From: Vibrio sp. 05-20-BW147
Lineage (GTDB): Bacteria; Pseudomonadota; Gammaproteobacteria; Enterobacterales; Vibrionaceae
Length of the DNA: 64,000 nt
Assembly (NCBI RefSeq): GCF_013369385.1
Contig: NZ_SZTO01000003.1
Coordinates: 280,290-344,289, forward strand
Reading direction: 5' to 3'
Every line of letters begins with the position of its first letter. Within the stretch, counting starts at the first letter, position 1. Positions 1 to 10,542 of the stretch are shown one piece after another. Under the pieces are notes generated by a model that was not told where the DNA came from, made no database searches, and saw only the letters and a list, made by a program, of their open reading frames with translations. Made by a program: the position numbers and the translations under genes.

Positions 1-722
1 GTATTCCCAAAGGAAAGGTGACGGCCATCATGGGGCCATCTGGAATTGGAAAGACCACATTGCTTCGCCTGATTGGTGGGCAAATCTTGCCGGAAAGTGG
101 TGAGATTTGGTTTGATGGTGTCAATATTCCTAGTTTGTCTCGCTCTAAGCTTTATCACGCCAGAAAAAAAATGAGCATGCTGTTTCAATCCGGCGCGCTG
201 TTTACTGATCTCAATGTCTTCGATAACGTCGCCTTTCCTTTACGTGAACACACTCAACTGAGTGACTCACTCATTCGCACTTTAGTGTTATTGAAGCTTG
301 AAGCGGTTGGCCTGAGAGGGGCTGCTGAACTGATGCCAAGTGAGTTATCCGGCGGTATGGCTCGTCGAGCTGCCCTAGCAAGAGCCATTGCGCTCGACCC
401 AGAACTGATCATGTATGACGAACCTTTTGTTGGTCAGGATCCGATCACCATGGGGGTGCTGGTTGAGTTGATTCGTAATTTGAACAGTGCCTTAGGGGTC
501 ACGGCCGTTGTCGTTTCTCATGATGTCCCGGAGGTGATGAGCATTGCCGATTGGGTGTATCTGCTGGCGGATGGCAAAGTGATCGCGAAAGGCACACCAG
601 AGGAGCTGCGCAACAACAGCGATCCTCGTGTTCAACAATTTTTATTGGGTGAAGCGGATGGTCCTGTGCCGTTTCGTTTCCCAGCCCAACCAATCGAAAA
701 GGATTTATTCAACGATGCCTAA
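1..722 (+). CDS. mlaF: MlaF, ATP-binding subunit of the Mla phospholipid transporter (5' partial)
   Basis: ATPase of the MlaFEDB inner-membrane ABC complex, which moves phospholipids between the inner membrane and periplasmic MlaC and keeps the outer membrane asymmetric. The frame is open to the left edge, so the true start lies outside the window; about 240 codons are visible. Walker A (GPSGIGKTT) is near the beginning, the LSGGM signature and the Walker B run LIMYDEP follow, then the switch histidine in VVSHD. The stop overlaps the mlaE start by 8 bp, so the two are translationally coupled. Identity is firm from the family motifs and from the mlaE-D-C-B genes that follow. Confidence 0.95.
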   Translation, partial: IPKGKVTAIMGPSGIGKTTLLRLIGGQILPESGEIWFDGVNIPSLSRSKLYHARKKMSMLFQSGALFTDLNVFDNVAFPLREHTQLSDSLIRTLVLLKLEAVGLRGAAELMPSELSGGMARRAALARAIALDPELIMYDEPFVGQDPITMGVLVELIRNLNSALGVTAVVVSHDVPEVMSIADWVYLLADGKVIAKGTPEELRNNSDPRVQQFLLGEADGPVPFRFPAQPIEKDLFNDA

Positions 723-1503
723 TCCAATTGAATTGATTTCTGCACTCGGGCGTCGCTTTCTGAGCTTGTGCCAATCTTTTGGTAAGGCAAGTCTTATGCT
801 GGCGGGGGCGTTAGCAGGAAAACCTCAACCACGTAAAACCTTGCCACTCTTGATCAAGCAGATTTACAACGTGGGTGTTCAGTCTTTGGCTATCATCGTT
901 GTATCCGGTCTCTTTATTGGCATGGTGTTGAGCTTACAGGGCTACGTCATTTTGGTTGACTATGGTGCGGAAGGCAGTTTAGGGCAAATGGTCGCGTTGT
1001 CGCTTTTGCGAGAGTTAGGGCCTGTGGTGACGGCGCTCTTATTTGCGGGACGGGCAGGCTCTGCTTTAACTGCCGAAATCGGTCTCATGAAAGCCACCGA
1101 ACAATTATCGAGCATGGAAATGATGGCGGTAGATCCGCTGAAACGCATCATCGCCCCTCGGCTGTGGGCGGGGATTATTTCAATGCCTTTACTTGCGATG
1201 ATTTTCATGGCGGTTGGCATCTGGGGCGGGCAGTTGGTGGGTGTGGATTGGAAAGGCATCGACCACGGCAGTTTTTGGTCAGCGATGCAAGCATCTGTTG
1301 AACTGGGACAAGATATTGGCAATAGCATGATTAAGTGTGTGGTGTTCGCCGTTACCGTCACGTGGATTGCCCTTTTTAATGGTTACGATGCTGTTCCGAC
1401 GTCGGAAGGCATCAGCCGTGCGACGACTCGTACGGTGGTTCACTCTTCTTTAGCAGTGCTTGGATTGGATTTTGTCCTGACTGCGTTGATGTTTGGGAAT
1501 TAA
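715..1503 (+). CDS. mlaE: MlaE, permease subunit of the Mla transporter
   Basis: Integral inner-membrane permease of the MlaFEDB complex. The 262-residue product has the MlaE/YrbE layout: an amphipathic N-terminus, several hydrophobic segments, and the conserved stretch around [18 protein letters not shown] near the middle. ATG at 715 is chosen because the protein then begins MPNPIEL and matches the usual family length of about 260; upstream in-frame starts lie inside mlaF. It ends two bases before the mlaD start codon. Confidence 0.95.
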   Translation: MPNPIELISALGRRFLSLCQSFGKASLMLAGALAGKPQPRKTLPLLIKQIYNVGVQSLAIIVVSGLFIGMVLSLQGYVILVDYGAEGSLGQMVALSLLRELGPVVTALLFAGRAGSALTAEIGLMKATEQLSSMEMMAVDPLKRIIAPRLWAGIISMPLLAMIFMAVGIWGGQLVGVDWKGIDHGSFWSAMQASVELGQDIGNSMIKCVVFAVTVTWIALFNGYDAVPTSEGISRATTRTVVHSSLAVLGLDFVLTALMFGN

Positions 1504-1504
1504 C

Positions 1505-1993
1505 ATGCAACAAACACGTAAAACAGAATTATGGGTTGGCAGCTTTGTATTGGCGGGAATTTGCGCAATTCTTGTGATGATTTTTCAAGTTGCTGACGTA
1601 AAAGGTTTGGGCTCAGGCGATACTTATACCCTGAAAGCACAGTTTGACAATATTGGCAGTTTAAAGGTTCGTTCTCCAGTTAAAGTCGGTGGCGTGGTCA
1701 TCGGGCGTGTTTCGAAGATTGCTCTAAACCCAGAAACACTTGTTCCAGTGGTTTCTCTGTCGATCAGCAGTGTGTACAACCAGTTTCCCGAAACGTCAAG
1801 TGTGCAGATTTTAACCTCTGGTTTGATTGGCGAACAATATATCGGTCTCGTGCCTGGATTTGTGTTTGATGATGAACAGATGCTCAAAGATGGCGACTTT
1901 ATTGAAGATACCAAATCTGCGCTGGTGCTTGAGGATTTAATTGGTCAAGTTCTATACAGCGTAGGAAATAAGGACGAGGCGAAAAAGGAATAA
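1505..1993 (+). CDS. mlaD: MlaD, MCE-domain substrate-binding subunit
   Basis: Periplasmic, membrane-anchored MCE protein that forms the hexameric lipid-binding ring on MlaFE. Residues 10-30 are a signal-anchor helix and residues about 38-115 the single MCE domain, with the family stretch VRSPVKVGGVVIGRV. At 162 residues it is somewhat shorter than E. coli MlaD (183), the difference being in the C-terminal tail. The start at 1505 follows mlaE directly. Confidence 0.94.
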   Translation: MQQTRKTELWVGSFVLAGICAILVMIFQVADVKGLGSGDTYTLKAQFDNIGSLKVRSPVKVGGVVIGRVSKIALNPETLVPVVSLSISSVYNQFPETSSVQILTSGLIGEQYIGLVPGFVFDDEQMLKDGDFIEDTKSALVLEDLIGQVLYSVGNKDEAKKE

Positions 1994-1997
1994 ACGA

Positions 1998-2636
1998 ATG
2001 TTGAAACGACTATTTTTAGCCACGACGGCATTGCTCTTCTCGTTGAATGTTTTTGCTGGTGGGGTGTTGGATAAAACTGAACCTTATCAAATGATGAAGT
2101 TGGTCTCTGAGCAGGCATTTGCACGTTTGAAGGCTGAACAACCGAAAATTCAGCAAGATCCCAACTATCTCAAAGTGGTGGTTGAAGAAGAGTTGATGCC
2201 CTATGTCAATGAGAAGTATGCGGCGTTGAAACTGTTGGGCACCAATTTAAAAGGTGCCAAACGTGAAGATGTGAATGAGTTTATTACCGCCTTTCGCGCC
2301 TATTTGATTTCCTCTTACGCTCAAGTGTTGACGCAATACACTGATCAGCAGGTGGTGTTTTCACCAGAGCAGCCAATAAGTGAAGATCAACGTATTAGCA
2401 GCGTTAAGGTCGATATCATTGATGCGCCAAGACCGAATATCAAATTGGAGTTTAAACTGCGGAAAGAAAACAACGGCGATTGGTTGGCGTTTGATATGGC
2501 TGCAGAAGGCATCAGTTTGCTTTCCAGTAAGCAATCAGAGTGGAATGGCAAAATTCGTCAAGAGGGCATTTTGGCTGTTGCCAAAGAACTCGAAGCGTTA
2601 GCCAAACAGCCAATCCGCTTTGAGGCGAAAAACTGA
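1998..2636 (+). CDS. mlaC: MlaC, periplasmic phospholipid-binding protein
   Basis: Soluble periplasmic shuttle carrying phospholipid between the outer-membrane MlaA complex and MlaFEDB. A Sec signal peptide of about 21 residues ends at SLNVFA, followed by a 190-residue mature MlaC/Ttg2D domain. The stop shares one base with the mlaB start (TGATG), so translation is coupled. MlaA itself is not in the window. Confidence 0.94.
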   Translation: MLKRLFLATTALLFSLNVFAGGVLDKTEPYQMMKLVSEQAFARLKAEQPKIQQDPNYLKVVVEEELMPYVNEKYAALKLLGTNLKGAKREDVNEFITAFRAYLISSYAQVLTQYTDQQVVFSPEQPISEDQRISSVKVDIIDAPRPNIKLEFKLRKENNGDWLAFDMAAEGISLLSSKQSEWNGKIRQEGILAVAKELEALAKQPIRFEAKN

Positions 2637-2953
2637 TGTCACACCCGCAATGGCAACAATCAACAGAAGAAACGATCTGTTTGAGCGGCAATTTGGACAG
2701 AGAGCAAGTGCCGAGTTTGTGGCGCTTTGCACAGAGCTGGAAAGCGCATGGCGGTGTGGTTGAGCTCTCTTTAAAGTCAGTTCAGAGAGTGGATTCTGCC
2801 GGAATGGTGATGCTAATTCACTTATTAGAGCATGCAAAAAAACAAAACTGTCATATAATGCTGAGTTTTGTGCCAGCGCAACTACGCACACTGTTTCAGT
2901 TAAGCAACGTCGAAGCCGTGGTTGCCAAACATATTCAAAGTTATCAGGGGTAA
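2636..2953 (+). CDS. mlaB: MlaB, STAS-domain subunit of the Mla transporter
   Basis: Cytoplasmic STAS-domain protein that binds MlaF and is needed for assembly and activity of the complex. The 105 residues cover one STAS domain; the loop VDSAGMVMLIHLL matches the conserved D-S-A-G motif seen in anti-sigma-antagonist folds. It follows mlaC with a one-base overlap and lies 3 bp before ibaG. Confidence 0.92.
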   Translation: MSHPQWQQSTEETICLSGNLDREQVPSLWRFAQSWKAHGGVVELSLKSVQRVDSAGMVMLIHLLEHAKKQNCHIMLSFVPAQLRTLFQLSNVEAVVAKHIQSYQG

Positions 2954-2956
2954 ATT

Positions 2957-3211
2957 GTGGATAGCGCAAAAGTACAACAGTTACTAGAAGAAGCACTCAA
3001 CCTTGAAGAGTTGCATGTAAAAGGTGAAGGTAGCCACTATGAAGTGGTCGCTGTTGATGCTTGTTTCGAAGGAATGAGCCGCGTTAAGAAGCAACAGCTG
3101 ATCTACAAACCACTCATGGACTATATCCAACGCAATGATATTCATGCCTTGTCGATCAAAGCATACACGCCTACTGAATGGGCACGTGACAAGAAACTGA
3201 TGTCTCTTTAA
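2957..3211 (+). CDS. ibaG: IbaG, BolA-family protein
   Basis: Small BolA-family protein of 84 residues, thought to work with monothiol glutaredoxins in iron-sulfur handling; the E. coli homologue is acid-induced. The helix-turn segment [17 protein letters not shown] and the C-terminal [15 protein letters not shown] are close to E. coli IbaG. It starts with GTG. The mlaFEDCB-ibaG-murA order is conserved in gammaproteobacteria, and murA begins only 9 bp downstream. Confidence 0.92.
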   Translation: MDSAKVQQLLEEALNLEELHVKGEGSHYEVVAVDACFEGMSRVKKQQLIYKPLMDYIQRNDIHALSIKAYTPTEWARDKKLMSL

Positions 3212-4486
<1,275 letters not shown>

Positions 4487-4504
4487 ACTGCGTAATAACC
4501 CAAT

Positions 4505-4531
4505 AGCCGAAACACTGGTTTCGGCTTTTTT
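4505..4531 (+). terminator. Rho-independent terminator after murA
   Basis: Nine-bp perfect stem AGCCGAAAC / GTTTCGGCT with loop ACTG, followed by a T run. It closes the mla-ibaG-murA unit. Confidence 0.9.
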
Positions 4532-4624
4532 ATGTTTTAGAAGTTGTTTTACTCAGAGACGTTGCGTGTAGGTTCTCAGAACCTTGAAGTGCGAGGCTTA
4601 TCTGAATGAATACCGGAGTTATAA

Positions 4625-5350
4625 ATGATTGCTCTAGTGCGTTTATTAGCGACAGCGTTGTTTGCTGTTGTAATGTTCGTTTTTGGCTGTGGTTACTGCT
4701 TGCTTAGCCCTCGTAATCCGAAGCATGTTTTCACCTTTGGTCGTCTGTTTGGCAAAATGTCTCGCGTGTTCGGAGTTAAGTTGGAGCTGCGTCTACCAGA
4801 AGATGCCTACCAGCGTGGCCAGCACATTTATATTGCCAACCACCAAAATAACTGGGACCTCTTTACCGTTTCTGCGGCCGTAACACCCAAAGTTGTGACT
4901 GTGGGCAAAAAGAGCCTGGCGTGGTTGCCTTTGTTTGGTCAATTGTATTGGTTGACCGGAAACATCTTGATTGATCGTGCCAACAAAGCAAAAGCGAAAG
5001 GCACTATTGATCAAGTAGTATCGAGTATGAAGGCAAGTGAAGTCTCGGTATGGATGTTTCCAGAAGGTACACGTTCACGTGGTCGTGGCTTGATGCCTTT
5101 CAAAACGGGCGCTTTTCATGCGGCGATTGGTGCCGGTGTACCAATCATCCCGATCGTTTGTAGTTCAACGGATAAGCTTAAGCTGAATCGCTGGAATAAT
5201 GGACTCGTTATTGTTGAAATGCTGGATCCAATTAGTACTGAAGGTTACGGCAAAGAGCATATCCGCGAGCTTGCAGAAATCTGTCGTGAAAAGATGAAAG
5301 TGAAATTAGAAAGCTTGGATGAAGAAGTGAAGCTGCGTAATCAGCAATAA
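4625..5350 (+). CDS. plsC: PlsC-type 1-acyl-sn-glycerol-3-phosphate acyltransferase
   Basis: Membrane acyltransferase that converts lysophosphatidic acid to phosphatidic acid. The 241 residues start with a hydrophobic segment (residues 5-27). Acyltransferase motif I, NHQNNWD (His73, Asp78), and motif III, FPEGTRSRG (about residues 144-152), are intact. Length is near E. coli PlsC (245). Vibrios carry several PlsC-like proteins, so assignment as the main housekeeping enzyme is likely but not proven. It is monocistronic between two terminators. Confidence 0.88.
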   Translation: MIALVRLLATALFAVVMFVFGCGYCLLSPRNPKHVFTFGRLFGKMSRVFGVKLELRLPEDAYQRGQHIYIANHQNNWDLFTVSAAVTPKVVTVGKKSLAWLPLFGQLYWLTGNILIDRANKAKAKGTIDQVVSSMKASEVSVWMFPEGTRSRGRGLMPFKTGAFHAAIGAGVPIIPIVCSSTDKLKLNRWNNGLVIVEMLDPISTEGYGKEHIRELAEICREKMKVKLESLDEEVKLRNQQ

Positions 5351-5380
5351 ATATTCAAGAGCAAAACATAAGATTAACAA

Positions 5381-5405
5381 GGGATGTCACGTGACATCCC
5401 TTTTT
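5381..5405 (+). terminator. Terminator after plsC, 20-bp perfect palindrome
   Basis: GGGATGTCAC followed directly by GTGACATCCC and TTTTT. The T run serves plsC. The same hairpin lies just past the end of the converging usp gene and could also act, more weakly, on that strand. Confidence 0.88.
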
Positions 5406-5445
5406 GATCGAGCGCAGCACCAAATCGTATGGCAGGTATCCGTCG

Positions 5446-5883
5446 TTACGCCTGTGGTTTGACCACCAAAACGTTGATTCGAGAGTTTTCAACCACCTTA
5501 CTGGCGACGGAACCAAGGACGACTTTATCGATCTTAGATCGCTTGTGGCTAGGCATGATGATCAAGTCAGCACCGAGTTTTTCTGCGTACTCTAAGATAG
5601 TCGCATAAGGTTTGCCTTCCGCCACATGGACCTTATACACAATTTCATCGGCAATATGTTGGTCAGCAAAGGCTTTCAGCTGCTGAACAACATCTTGCTT
5701 CATTTTCTGTGCCGCATCTTTAGGGAAATAGCTGGCGACCATTGACATGTGAATTCCAGGAAGGACATTGAGCAAATGCAATTGTGCATTGGCTTGGCGC
5801 GCATGCCAAACCGCCAGCTCAACGGCCCTATCTGAAAAACCTTTATCGTTTAGATCAACAGGAACAAGAATCTGTTTGTACAT
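5446..5883 (-). CDS. UspA-family universal stress protein beside a TRAP transporter
   Basis: Single-domain universal stress protein of 145 residues with the usual MYKQILVPVD start and VNVLVVKP-type end. The nucleotide-loop region reads PSHKRSKIDKVVLGSVAS: the GS of the G-2x-G-9x-G(S/T) motif is kept but the two earlier glycines are replaced, so ATP binding may differ from the classic type. It follows the TRAP permease on the same strand by about 80 bp. Usp proteins encoded with TRAP transporters (TeaD with TeaABC in Halomonas) regulate transporter activity, and a similar role is inferred here. Confidence 0.88.
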   Translation of the reverse strand: MYKQILVPVDLNDKGFSDRAVELAVWHARQANAQLHLLNVLPGIHMSMVASYFPKDAAQKMKQDVVQQLKAFADQHIADEIVYKVHVAEGKPYATILEYAEKLGADLIIMPSHKRSKIDKVVLGSVASKVVENSRINVLVVKPQA

Positions 5884-5962
5884 GGTAGGATCTCTATTGT
5901 TGTTATTTCAGCATACGAATTTGAGATAAATATAGCCCCGTTTTCACAGGGCTATGGAACCT

Positions 5963-8542
5963 TTACGCTTGAATGAGTTGAGACCGAATCCGGCGTTTTT
6001 GATTCGCTGCCATCAGAATGAGGATCAGCAAGCAAGGTAAAAACACCCACTCTTTCATTGGTCGCTCAGCTTCTTCCACTACCCATTTGATTTCCCAATC
6101 AAAATCGATACCGGATGCTTCTGCCGGGCTATCAAACTCAACCATGTCGACCCGCATTTTGCCGTGGTCTTCTACAAGAGAAAGTCCCATGGACTGAATG
6201 CGTTCAAGAGCGGTTGTTGCATTATCATCAAACGGTAAACGAACCGTCTTTTCAGTGAAATCACCTTCAAGGTTGGTTCCCGCTACACGAAGTTCCAGTG
6301 ATTGTCCTACATCTAGTCTCTCTGTGATTTGCTCTATCTCAATACCTGGTGAAAGAACTTTCGCGGGGTAAATCATGTCCCACCAGAATCCAGGGCGGAA
6401 GAACGAAAATGTCAGCACTAGCAGTAGTAAGGTTTCCCACCATTTGTTTTTCGTCAACCACCATCCTTGAGTGGCCGCGGAGAAGATCAGCATGGCGATA
6501 ATCGAGGAGAGTATCGTTAACAGCAAGTGCCACCAAGTATCAATGCCCATCAACAAGAGCTGAGTATTGAAGACAAACATGAATGGCAAGATAGCGGTAC
6601 GAATGTCGTAAGCAAACCCTTGGATACCGGTACGGATCGGGTCGGATTTCGCAATCGCGGCAGCGGCAAATGCGGCTAAACCAACTGGAGGCGTGTCGTC
6701 GGCCAAAATGCCGAAATAGAACACAAACAGGTGGACGGCGATAAGTGGGATGATTAAGCCGTGCTGAGCACCTAGCGTGACGATCACTGGTGCCATCAAA
6801 GTCGATACCACAATGTAGTTCGCGGTTGTAGGAAGCCCCATACCGAGGATTAAGCTGATCACTGCGGTGAAGATCAGCATCATGATCACGCTACCGCCGG
6901 AAATGAACTCAACAAAATCGGTCATGACCAAGCCAATGCCTGTTAGTGTCACTACGCCAACAACGGTACCAGCTGCGGCAGTTGCTACACCGATGCCAAT
7001 CATATTACGAGCGCCCGATACTAAGCTCTCTAACAGATCTGTCCAACCAGCCTTGGTTTGCTGCGCAATGTCGTCACTCTTGTTCATCAACGCCATCAAA
7101 GGACGTTGAGTGAGAAGAATAAAGATCATAAACACCGTCGCCCAAAAAGCCGAAAGACCAGGAGAAAAGCGCTCTACGGTCAAACACCAAACAAGCACGA
7201 CGATCGGTAATAGATAGTGGAGCCCGGACTTAATGGTTGGCCCTGGATCGGGTACTTCAGTGAGCTCTGCATCGATTTCCATCCCGCCATCTTTGGCGTG
7301 GTTCGCGGAGATTTTCACTAAACCGACATAAGCAGCAAGCAAAGCAAGGCTGACCAATGGCGTTGCGGCATCGCCAAACACATCTTTCGTCCAACCAATA
7401 CCGTAATAGACCACAGCACTAACCACGCAGAGACCTAAAATGGTGCCTGTAAAGGAGAGCAAGCTCTGTACTACCGTTGGGGTATGGCGGCGAGGTAAGC
7501 CTGTCATACCCGCTTTGCAGGCTTCTAAGTGAACAATATAAATCAACGCAATATAAGAAATTAAGGCCGGAAGAATGGCCGCTTTAATGACTTCAACGTA
7601 AGAAATTCCGACATATTCCACCATCAAAAAGGCGGCGGCTCCCATGATCGGCGGTGTTAATTGACCATTGGTTGAAGCGGCGACTTCAACTGCGCCTGCT
7701 TTAGTACCTGGAAATCCAACTCGCTTCATGAGTGGGATCGTGAAGGTCCCTGTGGTGACCACGTTGGCGATGGAAGAACCAGAAACAAGCCCTGATAGAC
7801 CGGAGGCTACGACGGCCGCTTTTGCTGGACCACCACGCATATGACCAAGCAATGAGAAGGCCACTTTAATGAAATACGCTCCCGCGCCTGCTCGCTCAAG
7901 CATGGCTCCAAAGAGTACAAACAGGAAAACGAATGAGGTGGACACCCCAAGAGCAACGCCAAACACTCCTTCAGTGGTCAACCATAAATGTGACATCGCC
8001 TTGTTAATACTTGCTCCTTTATGAGCAATGACATCAGGCATGTAGGGACCAGCAAAGGTATATAGCAGAAACAGTGCGGCAACGAGCATTAGAGGGGGCC
8101 CCAATGCTCGGCGAGTGGCTTCAAGCAACAACACCATACCAGTGACGGCTACTACTACATCCACCGTAGTTGGAGCCCCTGAACGGCCAGCAAGCTCGGT
8201 ATAGAAAATGTAGATGTAGGAAGCCGAGAAACTGCCGAGTAAGGCCAATATCCAATCAAGGGCAGGGATATAGTCTCGAGGTGAGTTCTTCAACGCAGGA
8301 TAGGCGGTGAAGGCAAGAAAGACAGCAAAGGTTAAATGTACGGCTCGTGCTTGCGTGTCATTAAGAACAGCAAAATCAAAAATAAAAGGTAGCGGTGAAG
8401 CGTACCACAGTTGAAACAATGACCAGCAAAGAGGAACAAACCAAAGAATTTGTCCCTGTAACCCCGCTGGGTTACGTGCGCCAGTATCGGCTTGAGCCAC
8501 CATTTCTTGCACATCTTGTGACGGAGTGGTATTCGTCGTCAT
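5963..8542 (-). CDS. TRAP transporter fused permease, TAXI type (DctQ-DctM fusion)
   Basis: Membrane component of a secondary, ion-driven tripartite transporter working with the TAXI binding protein encoded just upstream. At 859 residues it joins the small 4-TM and large 12-TM subunits in one chain. The N-terminal third has the DctQ-like helices; the DctM core contains glycine-rich stretches such as SGLVSGSSIANVVTTGTFTIPLMKR and GMGLPTTANYIV. The C-terminus adds a soluble segment of about 130 residues flanked by hydrophobic helices. The substrate cannot be read from sequence; TAXI systems studied so far take up organic acids such as glutamate or 2-oxoglutarate. Confidence 0.93.
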   Translation of the reverse strand: MTTNTTPSQDVQEMVAQADTGARNPAGLQGQILWFVPLCWSLFQLWYASPLPFIFDFAVLNDTQARAVHLTFAVFLAFTAYPALKNSPRDYIPALDWILALLGSFSASYIYIFYTELAGRSGAPTTVDVVVAVTGMVLLLEATRRALGPPLMLVAALFLLYTFAGPYMPDVIAHKGASINKAMSHLWLTTEGVFGVALGVSTSFVFLFVLFGAMLERAGAGAYFIKVAFSLLGHMRGGPAKAAVVASGLSGLVSGSSIANVVTTGTFTIPLMKRVGFPGTKAGAVEVAASTNGQLTPPIMGAAAFLMVEYVGISYVEVIKAAILPALISYIALIYIVHLEACKAGMTGLPRRHTPTVVQSLLSFTGTILGLCVVSAVVYYGIGWTKDVFGDAATPLVSLALLAAYVGLVKISANHAKDGGMEIDAELTEVPDPGPTIKSGLHYLLPIVVLVWCLTVERFSPGLSAFWATVFMIFILLTQRPLMALMNKSDDIAQQTKAGWTDLLESLVSGARNMIGIGVATAAAGTVVGVVTLTGIGLVMTDFVEFISGGSVIMMLIFTAVISLILGMGLPTTANYIVVSTLMAPVIVTLGAQHGLIIPLIAVHLFVFYFGILADDTPPVGLAAFAAAAIAKSDPIRTGIQGFAYDIRTAILPFMFVFNTQLLLMGIDTWWHLLLTILSSIIAMLIFSAATQGWWLTKNKWWETLLLLVLTFSFFRPGFWWDMIYPAKVLSPGIEIEQITERLDVGQSLELRVAGTNLEGDFTEKTVRLPFDDNATTALERIQSMGLSLVEDHGKMRVDMVEFDSPAEASGIDFDWEIKWVVEEAERPMKEWVFLPCLLILILMAANQKRRIRSQLIQA

Positions 8543-8581
8543 GTACGTTTCCTTGTTATTGATGGTCTAATTTATGTGATG

Positions 8582-8721
8582 CGCCCTTGTGTAAGACAAG
8601 AGTGCGCTTTCCGTAACGCTGTCTGGTAATAAGAGTTGCAAACAATGGCATGCCAGACAACAGAAATGTTGAAGTCGGGAGCAGAATTGAATAGCAGACA
8701 GGAAGCGCGAGCCTCCTGTCT
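8582..8721 (-). other. Two hairpins between TAXI binding-protein and permease genes
   Basis: The intercistronic gap holds two inverted repeats: GCGC-CTTGT / ACAAG-GCGC at about 8582-8608, and AGACAGGA / TCCTGTCT at 8696-8721. Neither is followed by a clear U run on the minus strand, so they look more like mRNA-stabilising or partial attenuation structures, consistent with higher expression of the binding protein than of the permease. Confidence 0.5.
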
Positions 8722-8735
8722 GTGTCAGTGGATGA

Positions 8736-9704
8736 TTACTTAATCAAGCCCACTTCTTTGTAGTATTTCACTGCACCAGGGTGTAGAGGAATAGAGAGAC
8801 CCGCACTCACCATGTCTTCTTTCTTAAGATTGGCAAATGCAGGGTGTAGACGTTTAAAGGTATCAAAGTTTTCAAATACCGCTTTCGCCACATTATAGGC
8901 TACCTCATCAGAAACGTCAGAGGTCGTTACCAATGTCGCCGCTACACCGAAGCTTTTCACGTCTTTGTCCGTGCCGCGGTACATATCCGCAGGGACTGTG
9001 CTATAGGCGTAGTATGGGTTATCTGCAACGATCTTATCGATTTGAGGACCTGTTGCTGAAACCAACTTCGCATCACAAGAGGTGGTGGCTTCTTTAATAG
9101 AACCATTCGGGTGACCAACCATGTAGATGAAGGCATCAATCTTGTTGTCACAAAGTGCTTGAGAACGCTCAGAACCTTTTAGCTCTGACGCTAACTTAAA
9201 GCTGTCGCTAGTCCAGCCCATAGCATCCATTACAACGCTCATTGTTGCATGGTCACCAGAACCTGGATTACCAATATTCACTCGTTTGCCTTTCAGATCT
9301 TCTAGCTTATCGATGCCAGCGTCTGAGCGTGCGATGATGTTGAATGGTTCGGTATGCAGTGAGAACATCGCTCTTAGTTTAGGATATGGGCCTTGCTCTT
9401 CAAATTTGCTGGTGCCTTTGTAGCCATGATATTGCCAGTCAGATTGCACGATACCGAAGTCTAACTCACCAGAGCGAATAGTGTTTACGTTGTAGATCGA
9501 ACCACCAGTGGACTCAACAGAACAGCGAATATTGTGATCTTTACGATCTTTGTTGATCAGTTTACAGATGGCGCCCCCGGTTGGGTAGTAAACACCCGTT
9601 ACAGAACCTGTACCAATCGTAATAAAATCTTGAGCGTGAACTGCACCTGCGCCGATCACAGCGGCAGCAATTGAACCCACTTTAATTAGTGTCTTAAATG
9701 CCAT
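8736..9704 (-). CDS. TAXI-family TRAP transporter solute-binding protein
   Basis: Periplasmic receptor for the adjacent fused TRAP permease. A 24-residue Sec signal peptide ends at GAVHA, and the mature protein starts ITIGTGSVTGVYYPTGGAIC, the hallmark of the TAXI (TRAP-associated extracytoplasmic immunogenic) family. Total length 322 matches the family. It heads the three-gene minus-strand set binding protein - permease - Usp, and its leader contains strong hairpins (separate entry). Confidence 0.93.
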   Translation of the reverse strand: MAFKTLIKVGSIAAAVIGAGAVHAQDFITIGTGSVTGVYYPTGGAICKLINKDRKDHNIRCSVESTGGSIYNVNTIRSGELDFGIVQSDWQYHGYKGTSKFEEQGPYPKLRAMFSLHTEPFNIIARSDAGIDKLEDLKGKRVNIGNPGSGDHATMSVVMDAMGWTSDSFKLASELKGSERSQALCDNKIDAFIYMVGHPNGSIKEATTSCDAKLVSATGPQIDKIVADNPYYAYSTVPADMYRGTDKDVKSFGVAATLVTTSDVSDEVAYNVAKAVFENFDTFKRLHPAFANLKKEDMVSAGLSIPLHPGAVKYYKEVGLIK

Positions 9705-9761
9705 GAATGTTCCTTCCTTTATCCATTATTAACCCAGAAGCATAGCCTGCTATCTTCAGGG

Positions 9762-9809
9762 GTTTCCTTTTGGAAACGGCACCTTTCTCATTTCTATCGT
9801 TTGAGAAAG
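9762..9809 (-). promoter_or_regulatory. Structured 5' leader of the TAXI binding-protein gene
   Basis: Two adjacent stem-loops precede the gene: GTTTCC-TTTT-GGAAAC (9762-9777), and CTTTCTCA / TGAGAAAG (9783-9790 with 9802-9809), the second extendable through a bulge to GCC/GGC at its base. An A+T-rich stretch beyond 9820 is the likely promoter area. No known riboswitch class is recognised. Confidence 0.45.
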
Positions 9810-9971
9810 TGGCAGAATAATAACAAATAATTGGCAGATAATTATACAATTGTTAAATCTTATAGCGAAAAAATCTAAGAAAAGAGACGTTTGTTGGATA
9901 TTTTTGAGTTGGTGATTAAATAGAACAATGACTTAAAATGACAATAATGCTTTTAGAGGTAATGAGGCGTT

Positions 9972-10034
9972 ATGAGTGATATTGTTGATTTAGGTGCAAA
10001 TTTAAACCATTTGTTAAAGAATGCGCTCCTTTAG
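9972..10034 (+). CDS. Possible 20-codon small ORF
   Basis: ATG with GAGG five bases upstream, reading MSDIVDLGANLNHLLKNALL. Its last codons lie inside the inverted repeat ATGCGCTCC / GGAGCGCAT (10020-10050) that also follows argR on the other strand. No homologue is known to me; it may be chance. The rest of the 9810-10064 gap shows only A+T-rich promoter-like sequence. Confidence 0.2.
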   Translation: MSDIVDLGANLNHLLKNALL

Positions 10035-10050
10035 TTTACAGCGGAGCGCA
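10020..10050 (-). terminator. Probable terminator downstream of argR
   Basis: Nine-bp inverted repeat ATGCGCTCC / GGAGCGCAT just past the argR stop. On the minus strand it is followed by TCTTTAAC, a poor U tract, so efficiency is uncertain. Confidence 0.55.
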
Positions 10051-10064
10051 TCGCAAGTCGCACT

Positions 10065-10535
10065 TTAGCCTGCGTACTCGAAGAGCTCACAAACCGACTT
10101 AAACAGCTGCTCTGTTGTGATGTTAAGGGTTGGGGTAATGAAAATGGTGTCATCTCCAGCGACGACACCTAAGATACCTTCTGACTTACCGAGGGAATCT
10201 AGCATACGGGCAATCAGTTGGGCTGCCCCTGGTCCCGTATGAATGACGACCAATGCTTGGTTATGGTCGACGTCAAGCACGAGTTCACGTAGCGAGCTGC
10301 TAACAGTCGGTACACCGAGCTCGGTTGGAAGACAGTAAACCATTTCCATTTTTGCATTACGCGTGCGCACCGCCCCAAACTTAGTGAGCATGCGTGAAAC
10401 TTTAGATTGGTTGATGTTATCAAAGCCTTCTAATTTCAGAGCTTCGACTATTTCACCTTGAGACCCAAAGCGATCTTCTTTCAATAAAGCTTTGAAAGCG
10501 CGAACGAGATTATCTTGTTTTTCAGATGGACGCAT
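10065..10535 (-). CDS. argR: ArgR, arginine repressor
   Basis: Hexameric arginine-dependent repressor of the arg regulon. The 156 residues match E. coli ArgR in length and layout: N-terminal winged helix-turn-helix (residues 1-70, recognition region [15 protein letters not shown]) and C-terminal oligomerisation and arginine-binding domain with [15 protein letters not shown] and GDDTIF. ATG at 10535 is preferred over a TTG nine bases upstream because E. coli ArgR begins at the same point. It is divergent from mdh, as in many gammaproteobacteria. Likely targets in this window are the operators upstream of argC and argH. Confidence 0.97.
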   Translation of the reverse strand: MRPSEKQDNLVRAFKALLKEDRFGSQGEIVEALKLEGFDNINQSKVSRMLTKFGAVRTRNAKMEMVYCLPTELGVPTVSSSLRELVLDVDHNQALVVIHTGPGAAQLIARMLDSLGKSEGILGVVAGDDTIFITPTLNITTEQLFKSVCELFEYAG

Positions 10536-10542
10536 GAAGTTC

